Source of the DNA: Tricholomella constricta | Lineage: Eukaryota; Basidiomycota; Agaricomycetes; Agaricales; Lyophyllaceae | Direction: 5' to 3' | Assembly: GCA_013368375.1 (NCBI GenBank) | Contig: JAACJP010000004.1 | Coordinates: 1,054,001-1,118,000 of the forward strand | DNA: 64,000 nt | Shown here: positions 21,829-32,323 of the stretch, piece by piece | Layout of the letters: each line of letters opens with the position of its first letter | Numbering within the stretch: position 1 is the first letter of the stretch | Notes under the pieces: generated by a model | The model's database searches: none | Told to the model about the DNA's origin: nothing | What the model saw: the letters and a program-made list of their open reading frames with translations, nothing else | Position numbers and translations under genes: made by a program

Positions 21829-22241
21829 AGCTGAAATGGGACAGAATGGGACTCCGAAAGAGCTACGCTGACGCTACTGGGCCAAGTGACTAGATGGGAA
21901 CCTTGATTCTGCTATGCTTCAAACTGGCAACTATTTCAGCATCCCACATGATCCCTATCGATTGCTCTACCCTTGCTACTACAACGAAGCCCTTTCGCTC
22001 AGGACGGGAATATTCAGGCCGATAGATCTTCGTCAACTCAACCGCTCGGCCCTGGGCCTGAGCCCATTCACACTACCCACGCTTTTTCTTCTTTCGCAGC
22101 ATTTAAAAGCCGTGGATTCCTGGATAGACGGTTGGTAAGCATGCTGCATCTGGTTCCGTGATGTTGAGAAGTTTGAAATACGGATCAAACCCACTCGATT
22201 GAGCTCGCATGAGTAAATAAACACCTTCATCACCGACTCTC
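21829..22241. other. Gap between the PhzF pseudogene and the intact PhzF gene
   Basis: About 410 bp that should include the promoter of the intact gene. Short frames occur but match nothing I recognise. Confidence 0.4.
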
Positions 22242-23262
22242 ATGTCTACCCAGTTCTCGCTACTCACCGCTTTCTCGAATGCGATTGACGGAGGAAACCC
22301 CGCTGCCGTCGTCTTTACAGACATGGGTCTGCCCGCAGATACCTTTATGAATATCGCTCATAATTTCAATCAACCCATCACCGCCTTCCTGTCTGCTTCA
22401 CCTTTACCTTCCAGCAAACCAAAAACTGTCGCATTCCATGTGCGCTGGTTCACCTCGAATAGACAGGAGATACCACTTTGTGGTCATGGAACGATAGCTG
22501 CCGCTAAAGCCGTCTTCGACCGGGACGATGTGGCGAAAGACATAGAAGTCCTTGAACTGCATACATCAGCGCGCGGTATCATGACTGCTCGGAAGCGTCA
22601 GGGAGGGTTTATTGAAATAGAGCTTCCATCGACCGATGTCGTTGAAATCTCCTCAGATGAGAATGCTAGGATTTTAGTGTTGGTTCACCGTGCCGCTGGG
22701 AGAGAGGTTGCCATAAAGCATATAGCAATGGGTGGAGAAGGCTTCGAACAATGTAAGCTCGCCTAACAACATACTTTCATATCACCATTGCACTTACTTG
22801 GACAATCATTATCCTTCCGTAGATTTGATGGTTGTGCTAGACGAGAAAGAAAATCTCGAAGATCTTCCCATCAATGCTATCCCTCTCGTGCGTGTCCTGG
22901 TCTTTCAAGGAGGAGTTGACAGTACTTAGAAGGTCTTTCGACAGCGAGAGACTGGTTTCCATACCCACGTCTTTACGACCGAATTCTCGAACGGGAATGA
23001 ACGTTTCGTCTCTCGCATGTTCGCCCCAGGATTCGTTGCAGGCGACGAAGATTACGTCTGCGGCTCTGCCCATTGCTTGATGACTCCATACTGGTACAGG
23101 AAATTTGGTATTTCCAGTGGACAAGAGATAAGAGCAAGGCAGGTCAGCCGCAGAGGAGGGGACTTGAAACTAGTCTGGGACTCCCAGAAAAATATCGTGA
23201 AGTTGTCGGGAGAAGTGGCAGTGTTGGGGAAAGGAGAGCTGATGATGCCAAGACCCTATTAA
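22242..23262 (+). CDS. PhzF/PBLD-family isomerase-like protein
   Basis: Three exons, 22242-22752, 22823-22887 and 22930-23262, are phase-checked and give 302 residues, the normal size. The two halves share the PhzF beta-barrel fold. Visible hallmarks are TAFSNAIDGGNPAAVV at the N-terminus, RQEIPLCGHGTIAAA, and DYVCGSAHC with the paired second half. PhzF enzymes isomerise small carboxylic substrates, as in phenazine synthesis; the substrate here is unknown. At the position of the usual catalytic Glu (N-L-S-E-T-A-F pattern) this protein reads NQPITAF, with Ile. The adjacent pseudogene has Glu there. The intact gene may therefore bind substrates without classical isomerase activity, or use another residue. 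Confidence 0.88.
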
Positions 23263-23885
23263 AAGTAAAAATGGTATGGAATGCTAATCCTGGAAAAAAG
23301 GTTGCGATAGTCGTAGCTGGAGTTCCCGTTGACCTCCATATAGATTTGAACGATTGTCTTCAAAATCGTTTTTTTGGAGTCTGGTACCGAGACTACCGTT
23401 GACCAACCGGCGTTGAGCCCTCGTATCGTGTGCAAGCAAGTGTCAACAGCCGGCGCGAATGCTACTACGTGCCTCGATAACGTTCAATCCCAGCAGATGA
23501 GTACAACGCGACTGATTAGTGACAGGATACAGGACCCACTCCCCCAGCTAATGCCGGTATACGTATGGCTAAGGTATTCTTTCCTCGAATGATCGATGAA
23601 TAACTGGCCAGTGGCCACAATCAATGGCAGTTCCACTTTGGCCAGCCGCGGCATCATGGCCAGTGGCATCTGGGACTTCCAAGCTCTAGCTTCCGCTTTG
23701 GCATTTGGTTCGGCCAGCTATGTCGCATACACTTCCCTTTCATGGCTTTCCAACAGGCCTGTACTCTCCATTGTTCTTTTCTATATAAGCTAGAAGAAAT
23801 GTCGCTTCTACCAACACACATTCCAGTTATCCCACCTAGCCTTCCCGCCCCTCAACCCCAGTAGCCACATTCCCTCCCTTCTCTC
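23263..23885. other. Intergenic region upstream of the kinase-like gene
   Basis: About 620 bp without a supported gene. It ends in a TATA box (23782) and a pyrimidine- and CCA-rich leader just before the next start. Confidence 0.4.
23782..23789 (+). promoter_or_regulatory. TATA box of the kinase-like gene
   Basis: TATATAAG, 97 bp upstream of the ATG at 23886, followed by a pyrimidine-rich leader. Confidence 0.55.
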
Positions 23886-24611
23886 ATGGCAACCCTTCGG
23901 CTTTTTTGGGATGATCGTTATCACGACATGTGGTCTTGGTCAACGGAAGGCTCCCATCTAGATGCACGAATGATGAAACGTCTCAAAAACAATATCTACA
24001 CTGCACATTTGGGACCCAGAGGCGCTCAACCTACCACGGTCGTCGTCGCAAAAATGGCGCGAGGCCCACAGGAAATGCATGCCCTGGCAAGGGAAGCCGA
24101 GTGCTACAGGAACGAGCTTTTGCATCTTCAGGGAATTATTGTGCCACGTTTCTATGGCTGCTTTAAAGGCAAGCGCGATGGTCACGACATCGGGTGCCTG
24201 CTCCTGGAATATTGCACTGGATATATTCCTCTGACAGAACAAGAGATAGTGGAGTACAAGTAAGCATGTATCGTCACGGTTGTAGGAGCGATACTTAACG
24301 CGGGTGACTCACACAGTCGAGCCAAAATATTGGCTGTCTGCAAGATCCACGATGTGGGTTTGAGACACGGAGATTTGGGTCGTGGAAATCACCACTTCGT
24401 GCGGATGGGGGATAGTGTTCGCATCATCGACTTTTCTTTGGCTGTTCGACACAAATGCGCGAACGCTTATCCCGTAGTCACGAACTCCAGGTCGCGTGGG
24501 GAGTACGTACATCAATGCGATGAGTTGGCGCTCGTCGAGAGGACGTGTGGTTACAGGACGGACGTTGCGGCTGAACAGGGCTATTATCGAATCCCCAACT
24601 ATGACAGCTAG
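23886..24611 (+). CDS. Small protein-kinase-like protein
   Basis: Two exons, 23886-24259 and 24317-24611, are phase-checked and give 222 residues. A VVAK motif followed by EAECYRNE resembles the beta-3 Lys and helix-C Glu of protein kinases. LRHGDLGRGN gives the catalytic Asp and Asn, and VRIIDFSLA stands in place of DFG (DFS). The length is short for a kinase: the protein stops soon after the metal-binding segment. Fungi have many such kinase-fold proteins, some related to aminoglycoside or choline phosphotransferases. Activity on protein or small molecules cannot be decided. Confidence 0.72.
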
Positions 24612-24659
24612 CTATATTCTTGACACCAGTTTACTATCTTTTGCAGCCCGTACTACGAC

Positions 24660-26377
24660 CTACAGATACGCTTTCCTTCCATATAAATTGTTTATCGCGC
24701 GTCTAACCTCTCCAGCGAGGTCGTGGTGCCAGACAGGCCCCCAAATTCCTGCAAGCTGCTTTCGCATATCTGGCACTGTATTGCCAGCCATTCCACGCCC
24801 TTCGTAAATATCACCGGCGTCGGCGCTCATTTTGAGAACCATGTTAGCCCGCGGTACTCTGATTGTATCATAAGCCTTCAGAGCCATCTGTAGGGACGAT
24901 GTCAGATCATAAGGAAGCCCAACGATGCATCGAAATTTACCTCAAGATTGTGACCTCTTGTTCGAGCATCTCCTAATAATGCGCATAATGCAAAGGCGTC
25001 CTCAAGCCCTTGCCCTGCTCCTGCCCCCAGATGAGGTAGCATGGCATGAGCCTTGTACGCAACAATGAGTGCGAGACTACAAGCATGATTGGGGACTTAC
25101 GGCATCACCGACAAGGACCACTCTTTCCCGAACAAAGCTGGATAATGGCTGCAAGAAATGGATATACCATTTACTGGGATTTTCCATCTGCTGCAACATG
25201 ATAGCCACGTCGTTTCCCCAGCCACAGTATTCGTCTAACAGTTCCTCCTTCGAAGACGCCTGTACCCAGAACGTCGGGTCAGCCGGTCCAATTGGAACTT
25301 TGGAATTCGTGGAGAAAAAGACGATATTAATCTATTCAAATGTTAGTCGATATTCTAAGGGAAGCAAACTATGCTAACAAGCTTCTTGGCTTGCATAGGG
25401 AACGTGATGATATGCTGGATGATTTATGAGTAAAGTATGACCAAGATCTGCACAATACATACTTTATTTGGGCCAAGCCAGCCGATTGGCCGGCTTGTCA
25501 TGTCAGTCTTGACCCCAGCCTTCTCAAGAGTCTCGGTGGGCACCACAGCACGATAGGCAATGGTCTTCGAGTAAGCAACGCCTTTCGAATCTCCGGACAC
25601 AAAATTACGAACGACGCTCTTGATTCCATCGGCGCCAATGACAAGGTCAGTCTCATGACTACCTCCTCCGGCGAAGTGGAGGACATGAGAACCAGATGCC
25701 GAAGTCGACACAGCTACACAGCGCTTGTTAAAATGAACCAAGCTCGGATCTATCATGGGAATGAGCGCTTCCAGGAATTCGGGCCTGTCATGAAGTCAGC
25801 GGGATTGAGGGAACTAGGGTGAGCACATTGGCACGTTCCTATAGATTCCCAATCCAAGATCATTTGGTGTAGTTGGGTACTAAAATGAGATGAATGACAT
25901 GTAGCACCTTAGGGAGAGATAGTTACGTCATAAATGTGTTCGTGCGATCCAATGCCAGAGATAAATCGAAATGAGCGTCTCGACGGAATTGGCTCCTCCG
26001 CCCGTGCAAGAATAGCCTCGAGGACTCCTAGCCGTTCTAGCGCATCGAGTGCATTTGGCCCTAAAGAACGTAAGAACAAAGTAATCCAACGCAGTTTATC
26101 ATTACCAAGGCCTACTCCAGCCCCCACCTCCCCAAACTTCATCTAGAAAGATATTGAAAGTAAGTCGCGACGTCGATCATATCAGGATTTGGACACGCAT
26201 ACGGCCGCTTCAAAAACTTCAGCATGTACCCCAGCTCTTGCAAGGCCGATGGCGCTTATAAATGGCATTCCCGTCAAGCCATTCAGAATCCATGGTATAA
26301 AAAGCGGCTCACCAGGCCAGGCCGCACATTCCACCACCCACAATGGCAACTCTGAAGTCTTTGCTTGAAGGCTGCAT
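24660..26377 (-). CDS. FAD-dependent monooxygenase, salicylate hydroxylase type
   Basis: Ten exons, 26313-26377, 26203-26254, 26106-26142, 26060... to 25927, 25827-25879, 25463-25784, 25379-25414, 25101-25331, 24941-25051 and 24660-24887, give about 422 residues and keep phase. The family motifs are all present: the dinucleotide fold VAIVGGGMCGLA near the start, the FAD/NADPH motif IGADGIKS, and the second FAD motif LVGDAAHAMLPHLGAGAGQG. Such enzymes hydroxylate aromatic rings using NADPH and oxygen. The join after exon 5 needs a weak donor at 25826, which adds four residues (NVPM) not expected from the family, so that junction is the least sure. The aromatic substrate is unknown. Confidence 0.87.
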
Positions 26378-26750
26378 ACTCTTCAGGGATTATAAGACAC
26401 GAAGAAGTAATCACAGGCAGTCTGTATATTGCTGAAAATATGAGCATTTATATATTTGTCGCGTGTGGGATTTCACGACCTCCGGCTTACACAGTCGTTG
26501 ACATTGTTCCCCCGAATAGAAATAACGTCAGAATCTCTGTGTATAATCGTGTCAGCATATATTCATGGGGACGATTCCAAGAGCGAGAACCTTCAGCTCG
26601 TCCTATATTTTTGTCGACGAAGGCGCGACATCATCGCACTGGAAGAGCGGTAAGTTGCTTGCAAGCCGTGCCGAAAGAAGCCGAGCAGTGCCGAGTGACA
26701 GAATCTGATACCAACGCACACTCATTTCTTGCGGATCCTGTGCGCGTGTG
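26378..26750. promoter_or_regulatory. Divergent promoter region of monooxygenase and HIT gene
   Basis: 373 bp between two divergent start codons. No strong core element is evident. Confidence 0.4.
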
Positions 26751-27451
26751 ATGAGTCCGCTCTTATTCTCAACCATCGAGGTCACTAGACAGGCTTTTTA
26801 TCGCTCATCGCTCTCATATGCTATCGTGAACCTCAAACCCATAGTTCCTGGGCGTAGGTGACCTTACATTCACACACCTACAATTCTACGAGCTCAGGTG
26901 CACTGTATACTAGATGTTCTCGTTATACCAACAAGGCCAGTTCCTCGCCTCTCTGATCTGAATGGTTAGATTCAGGTCATTTGATCAACTGCGGGGCTGT
27001 CTATTCTCACTCCACACTGCAAACAGATTCCGAACTCTCTTCTTTAATGCGCTCTGTGAAATACGTAGGAACAGTCATAGAACGCGCTTATGGCGCGGAT
27101 GGTTTGACCATCGCCTGTCAGGTACTTGAGTTGCCACGCAATCATCTTCCTCCAGCTCATCAAGCGCGTCTTGCACAACAGGATGGCAAAGCGGCGGGCC
27201 AAACTGTTCCCCATGTCCACTTCCATCTTCTACCTCGAAAGTTGAGAGGCGATCGTTTCTCAGATAGAAACGACCAAGTATATCCTGCGTTGGAGCACAG
27301 CGAAGGGTCATTATCGTCTGATTTTCAAGTCGCACAGCAAGGTGTCGAACCGCTCAAAGTCGATGCCGATGAAGACAGACATCCGCGTTCGTTGAAAGAG
27401 ATGGAGCAGGAGGCCCAATGGCTGAAAGGATTCTTCGAGCACGAAGTCTAG
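26751..27451 (+). CDS. FHIT-type HIT-domain hydrolase (diadenosine polyphosphate)
   Basis: Four exons, 26751-26857, 26936-26964, 27027-27121 and 27182-27451, are phase-checked and give 166 residues. The histidine triad appears as PHVHFHLLPR, with the middle His the nucleophile, after the DGKAAGQTV lead-in that is typical of Fhit. The N-terminus has the Fhit pattern SYAIVNLKPIVPG. Fhit-type enzymes cleave Ap3A to AMP and ADP. The third intron (27122-27181) is 60 bp with no in-frame stop; its retention would insert 20 residues just before the catalytic loop. Exon 2 is only 29 nt. Confidence 0.92.
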
Positions 27452-27742
27452 TAACCTTGTCGGAGATTGGTGCCTCTACTGAGATGTGACGACGGTTATA
27501 CTTATGGTTGTAGTTGCTGCTACCGAAGTTGAGTGCGCCAGGTCAAGTAGAAATTCATTAAGTATTCCATAAATGCTCGTGGGCTGCGTTATATGTCTGG
27601 AGAAAATACATTGTAAAGTTACATACTGAGTATGTTAGTCTCGTACCGAGAACCATCCAAAGACTCTCCATTGCACGTGCGAGAGTATTAGTTGAGCCTA
27701 CCACGTATGTAGTTTACGATTGGATCGATACAGTCTGTCTCC

Positions 27743-28973
27743 TTAACGCTCTGACAAGGCAATTGCTACCCCGCGATCACGCACCGACTGCCACATCGGA
27801 GCAAGATGTGGATGTGAAATGATGCCTCTCCATTCACCATATAAAACGATGGTCCTAAGAGAGGGAAAGGTGTCGCTCATCAGCACCTTGAAGTGATTCT
27901 CAATGTGGTCGCAGACGGCGGTCCCATCCTGGAGAAGCTGATTGACTGCAGCATGAAGGCGGATTGTCGTTATAGATGCGTGGCGAATTTGACTGGGAGA
28001 AGGTACCATCGTAAAGAAGAGGAAGAAATTCAGTTCCTCGAGGTTTGGGCAACCTTTAAGGCAGTCGGCTACGTGATCATCCAGTAGGAAACGAACGTGT
28101 TTTCCAAATTCCACGCGTTGAAGTTGCGCTCCGAAGGCCTCCCAGACGTGGGACAAGCCCATCTGAGCAAGCGGAAAGTCGACAATGACGTTGGTAAGGG
28201 CCGGCAATGACCAAAGGCCGGCCAATCCACGTAAAAAGAGACCGTTGCTGCCGAAAAGTCGCAATGTACGCAGTTTGGATAGTGTTAGATGCGAGGCCCC
28301 GTTGAGGTGATGACGGTGGCCTACCGCACCTCCTACCGAAAGGTACTGGAGGTTTGGAGTGCCTTCGAGGGCAACACTCAGTGAATTTATTCCTCCAGAC
28401 CTTTCAGCTTCGGGATGGTACCACCAATCAAGGCGTTTAAGTGAAATAAGTGGGAGTTGGGCCGCCTCGAAATGACATTGGAGAGTCTCCGGAACGAGCA
28501 AGCGAGGCCGCACCAGAGTCTCTAGATTGACACAATGCCCAAGGATTTCGATGGAAGGGTGAGGTTGGGGTTGGTAGGTTGTCGTGACAGTACTTCGATA
28601 TGGCAGAACCACCCGACGAACCTAGAAGGAACAAAACGTGAAGACTTCAGGATCATTGATCCCAGCAAAGTGGACTGACCAATCTATAATTTCCACCTTG
28701 ACCCCGCAAAGCATCTCGTAATGCATCAACACCGTGATGAATTCTGAGGTTCTCATACAAGAAGCCAGTGGTCAGATGTCTCCACTCTCGACACACAAGA
28801 GCAACATTGGCCTTGACAGCCATAACCGAGTCAGGAACATCGTTGGGAGCGGGTCGAAAGGGGGAATAAGAGGCAGTCATAAGATTGATTTCCTTGTCCG
28901 AAGTTGTTGCCCATCGTAAGATTTCAAGCCAGATTTCAGTTGGGAGGTGGTGGTGGTCAAACATTAAAGCCAA
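27743..28973 (-). CDS. F-box-like protein
   Basis: Two exons, 28680-28973 and 27743-28621, give 390 residues and keep phase. Near the N-terminus LPTEIWLEILRWA is a fungal F-box start, followed by LVCREWRHLTTGFLYENLRI, the usual second half of these F-boxes. The remainder has Leu-rich segments (LETL, LQYLSVGG, LSKLRTLRLFG, CPNLEELNFF). It is a different lineage from the F-box protein at 18780. It probably is an SCF substrate receptor of unknown target. Confidence 0.82.
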
Positions 28974-29599
28974 GGGGCGACATTGTACTAAGCGGACAAG
29001 TTTATCTTATCTGCTTGTTCATGTGATCCCTGCGGGCGCGGATACGACAATGGAAGCAACTTGCCGCCTTCCTCCAACTCGTCATCCGCCATTAAAATAT
29101 TTCACGTTATCCAACGTGAAACTGTCGCTGGGACGTCTCCTCTCCTCCCTTGACTGTCCTTGCGATTTTTGCTTCTCACTTTGAAGTCCCTGTTCACATG
29201 GCCTACCTTCTAATTTTAACGTGTCGTGACTTGAACAATGTGATAAACATGCTTCTTCATAATATCGCATGGCATGTTGGAACTCTAATCTGGCGCAAAA
29301 GCTTACTAGAATGACCCCCTGATATCGATACGCCCTCGGGTTGCATGTGGAGGATGCGCCTGTCATCAGACACATCATCGGTGTGCAGAAGGCTCATAAA
29401 TTTGTTCGATCATTTTTCTCGTTCCTCACGGCGCGCTCGCGACCGCGATGCTCTTGGTGTCTTGGTACTTTCAATCTGCGTGGCTGGAATGGAATGGTAT
29501 CCGATGCGATGAGTGCCAAGGGGGGAAATATCATCATAAAAGCTAGAATGAGGCCCTAGCCTCGCATCCTGGGGCCTCTCATTTTGACGGAATTGCACC
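28974..29599. promoter_or_regulatory. Divergent promoter region of F-box and metallopeptidase genes
   Basis: About 626 bp. A TATA-like ATAAAAG lies at about 29536-29542, some 60 bp before the metallopeptidase ATG. The other short frames look like chance. Confidence 0.45.
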
Positions 29600-30969
29600 A
29601 TGTTCTCTTCATCTCTTCACTCAGTCTTGGCTGCTATCGCGCTCTCCACTCTCGCTGTATCGGCAGCGCCTGGACTCTCACTGAAAGTAGCAGGTAATAG
29701 ACAACTCAGCGACCTGAGGAAAATACTCTGAGCTCATTGAAAATTACAGGACCTGAAGCAGTCACTGGTGTAGAAAATCTCAAAGTCATCGCGACTGTGA
29801 CAAATACTGGAGACCAGACGCTGAAGATCCTCAACGATCCCCGCGGCCCGTTGTCGAAGCTTCCCGCGAACACCTTTGACATTGCAGACCAAAAGGGTGC
29901 ACGGCCAGCGTTCACTGGTGTAAAGGTCAAGTACTCTCCTCAAGCTGCCGCAGCGGCACATGCATACACTGTCCTTGCCCCTGGTGAATCTGTGCATGTT
30001 GAACACGACTGTAAGACACCCCATGGGTAGACAAAGAAGTTGGCTCATTTCGATATTTTTTAGTGTCAGAAGCCTACAATTTCACCAGCCCTGGGGCTGG
30101 ATCTTACAGCTTCGAAGCCAGTAATATCTTTTATATCGTGGATGACAAGACCGACCAAGTAGTCCCGCTGTATGCCGAGTCCGAGGCGTTGACTGCGCAA
30201 GTGTCAGGAAACCTCGCCGTCGCACGCAAGGCTGTACACGGAAAGCGGGCAACATTCGTTGGTTGTAGCGCATCCCGCCAGACCCTGCTCAACGCTGCAG
30301 CCTCCGCCGCCCAGAGCTATGCTGCGAATGCTTATTCGTGAGTTTTTCAAAATTTATCTTGAATCAGCAGTAGCGAATCAAAGAAACCTTTCAAGCTATC
30401 TCAACTCTCACACCACTTCGACAACACGCTACACTACCTGGTTTGGAACTTTCACTGCGGCTCGTCGCAGCACCGTGTTGTCCCACTTTTCTCTCATCAG
30501 TGGAAATTCCTTCTCGTCTTATACATATGATTGCACATGTACCGACTCCTCGTATGCCTATGTCTACCCCAGCAGGTACGTCGCCTACTGTCTTCTCGTC
30601 GCACATTTTATGTTGACTATACAAGCAGTTTCGGTGTTGTCTATCTCTGCTGTAATATTTCTGTGCACAGATAACGCCCAAGTACTGATCTTTATCCTAG
30701 CGGCCTTCTGGAATGCCCCGAACACCGGCACTGATTCCAAGGCAAGCATCCATTTACTATGAGTGGCTCGTCGGCAAAATCATCTGATGGCCATACAGGC
30801 TGGAACGTTGATCCATGAATCTTCTCATTTCACGCGCAACGGCGGCACCAACGACTATGCTTATGGTCATTCGGCTGTCAAGTCCCTCGCCATTAGCAAC
30901 CCCGCCAATGCTGTCAGGAACGCTGACTCTCACGAGTATTTCGCTGAGAACAACCCAACCCTTGCTTAA
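29600..30969 (+). CDS. Secreted peptidyl-Lys metalloendopeptidase (M35, deuterolysin family)
   Basis: Seven exons, 29600-29693, 29750-30010, 30064-30337, 30396-30575, 30629-30651, 30701-30741 and 30799-30969, are phase-checked and give 347 residues, almost the same as the Grifola enzyme precursor. A signal peptide (residues 1-20, ending VSAAP) is followed by a propeptide of about 160 residues. The mature part starts near residue 181 (FVGCSASRQ). The aspzincin zinc site is HESSH (297-301) with the Asp of GGTNDY (310). Such enzymes cut before lysine and act outside the cell. Intron 6 has a GC donor (AAG/GCAAGC) at 30742, with no usable GT before a stop. Confidence 0.95.
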
Positions 30970-32323
30970 ATAATGATATCTTATGCACAAGATATTTCGA
31001 AGGATAGGTGCTGTGTATGAACTTGTAATTCTACTTGAATGCAATCGAGGTGCTCGAAACATAAGCATGCTATTTGCTGCTGTCTTATAGCCTACTTACA
31101 GCAGTAGAGCTCATTTACAACAGGTACAGGAAATTATCAGTCGTTCCAGATACACGTCTGAGCTTGTTTAGGTCAAAATCCATGATGTAAAAACATATAA
31201 AGCTCTCCTGATTTCCCAGCCCCTCCAGAGGATATTCAAATGCATGGAAACAACACAGAAACAGGTTCTTATTGTCATCTCTGAACGGAGGTGGAAATAT
31301 GGGCCACTTGATGGAGGTCCAGATTGGGCGCGATCACACCCGGGACGCGATCGTCCCGCTTGTCCGACTCCATCGATATCTCTTTCCTCCAGTCCAATTT
31401 CCCAGATTTCTGCCCTTTCGACGTCGTCCTCGTGAATTCATGGCTCATGCTGACTAGATACGCTCGCTTGTGAATGAGTACTTAACAGTGGGACAACTTT
31501 TCAGTGTCTCTTGTAAGACCTCTCATGATTCGAGTGTAAGAAAGTGCCGTTTTCGCCTCCGCATGTTTGACTTCAATTTCACTGACGTACTCTCAAGAAA
31601 TTATTCACCTGTAAGTTACATATTAATTACCCCGGGGGGAGTTTTACTACCGAACTTTACAGGACATCATTGTTTCAGCCAACTGAGTTCGACGTCCTTC
31701 CGATCACAACTCGAACCGAAGCCGGTCTTTTGAACTTACCATGAAATTCTTTGGGGGACAAAGGGTTCTACAGAACAATGCTGTTATATTTTGTCGATCT
31801 TGCAGATACACTTCCTTGATCATGCAAAGTGCTATCGTTGAAATGTTTCCTGTGACACACGAGTCGCGAGTGTAAGTCTCTCGCAGCTCGAACGAATCGC
31901 GGCACTTCGCTGTCATAATCTCGCGTCTCCGCTGATCTGGTGTAGTGGAAGAATGGCCTAGATTTTGATGCTGTTAGTGGATTTGAAGCATTGTGATGCA
32001 GATCTAGTTTACCGAGCCTGGCAGCCCTACTGAATCAGAATAATGCGTCGTACAGATAGATTGGGAAGGGGAGACTCCGTGGTAGATACAATCATGTAAG
32101 TGTTACAGACAGGCCGTTCAGAAAATCGATTATCAGGATGGGGAATGGATAGCAGAGTAATAATAGTGGTTGGGAGGCGGTTCGTGTAAGCATGAGGTCG
32201 AGACCGGCGATGGTGCTGGTAAAAAAAAAATCAATACGTGGGGGATGATGCTAGCGCGGCTGGAAATGACAGACCAGGAGATTTCAGTGTAATAGGCTGC
32301 ATGCGTTATGTTTCGTGCCCCGC
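30970..32323. other. 1.35-kb gap with no supported gene
   Basis: Between the metallopeptidase and the DUF221 channel, which end convergently. Only short frames without recognisable domains occur, and no tRNA-like box or inverted-repeat element was found by eye. A small untranslated or lineage-specific gene cannot be excluded. Confidence 0.35.

Noticed and set aside
30970..32323. Hidden gene or tRNA in the large gap
   Set aside because: No frame with a domain, no splice series, and no tRNA A/B boxes or cloverleaf could be found by eye.
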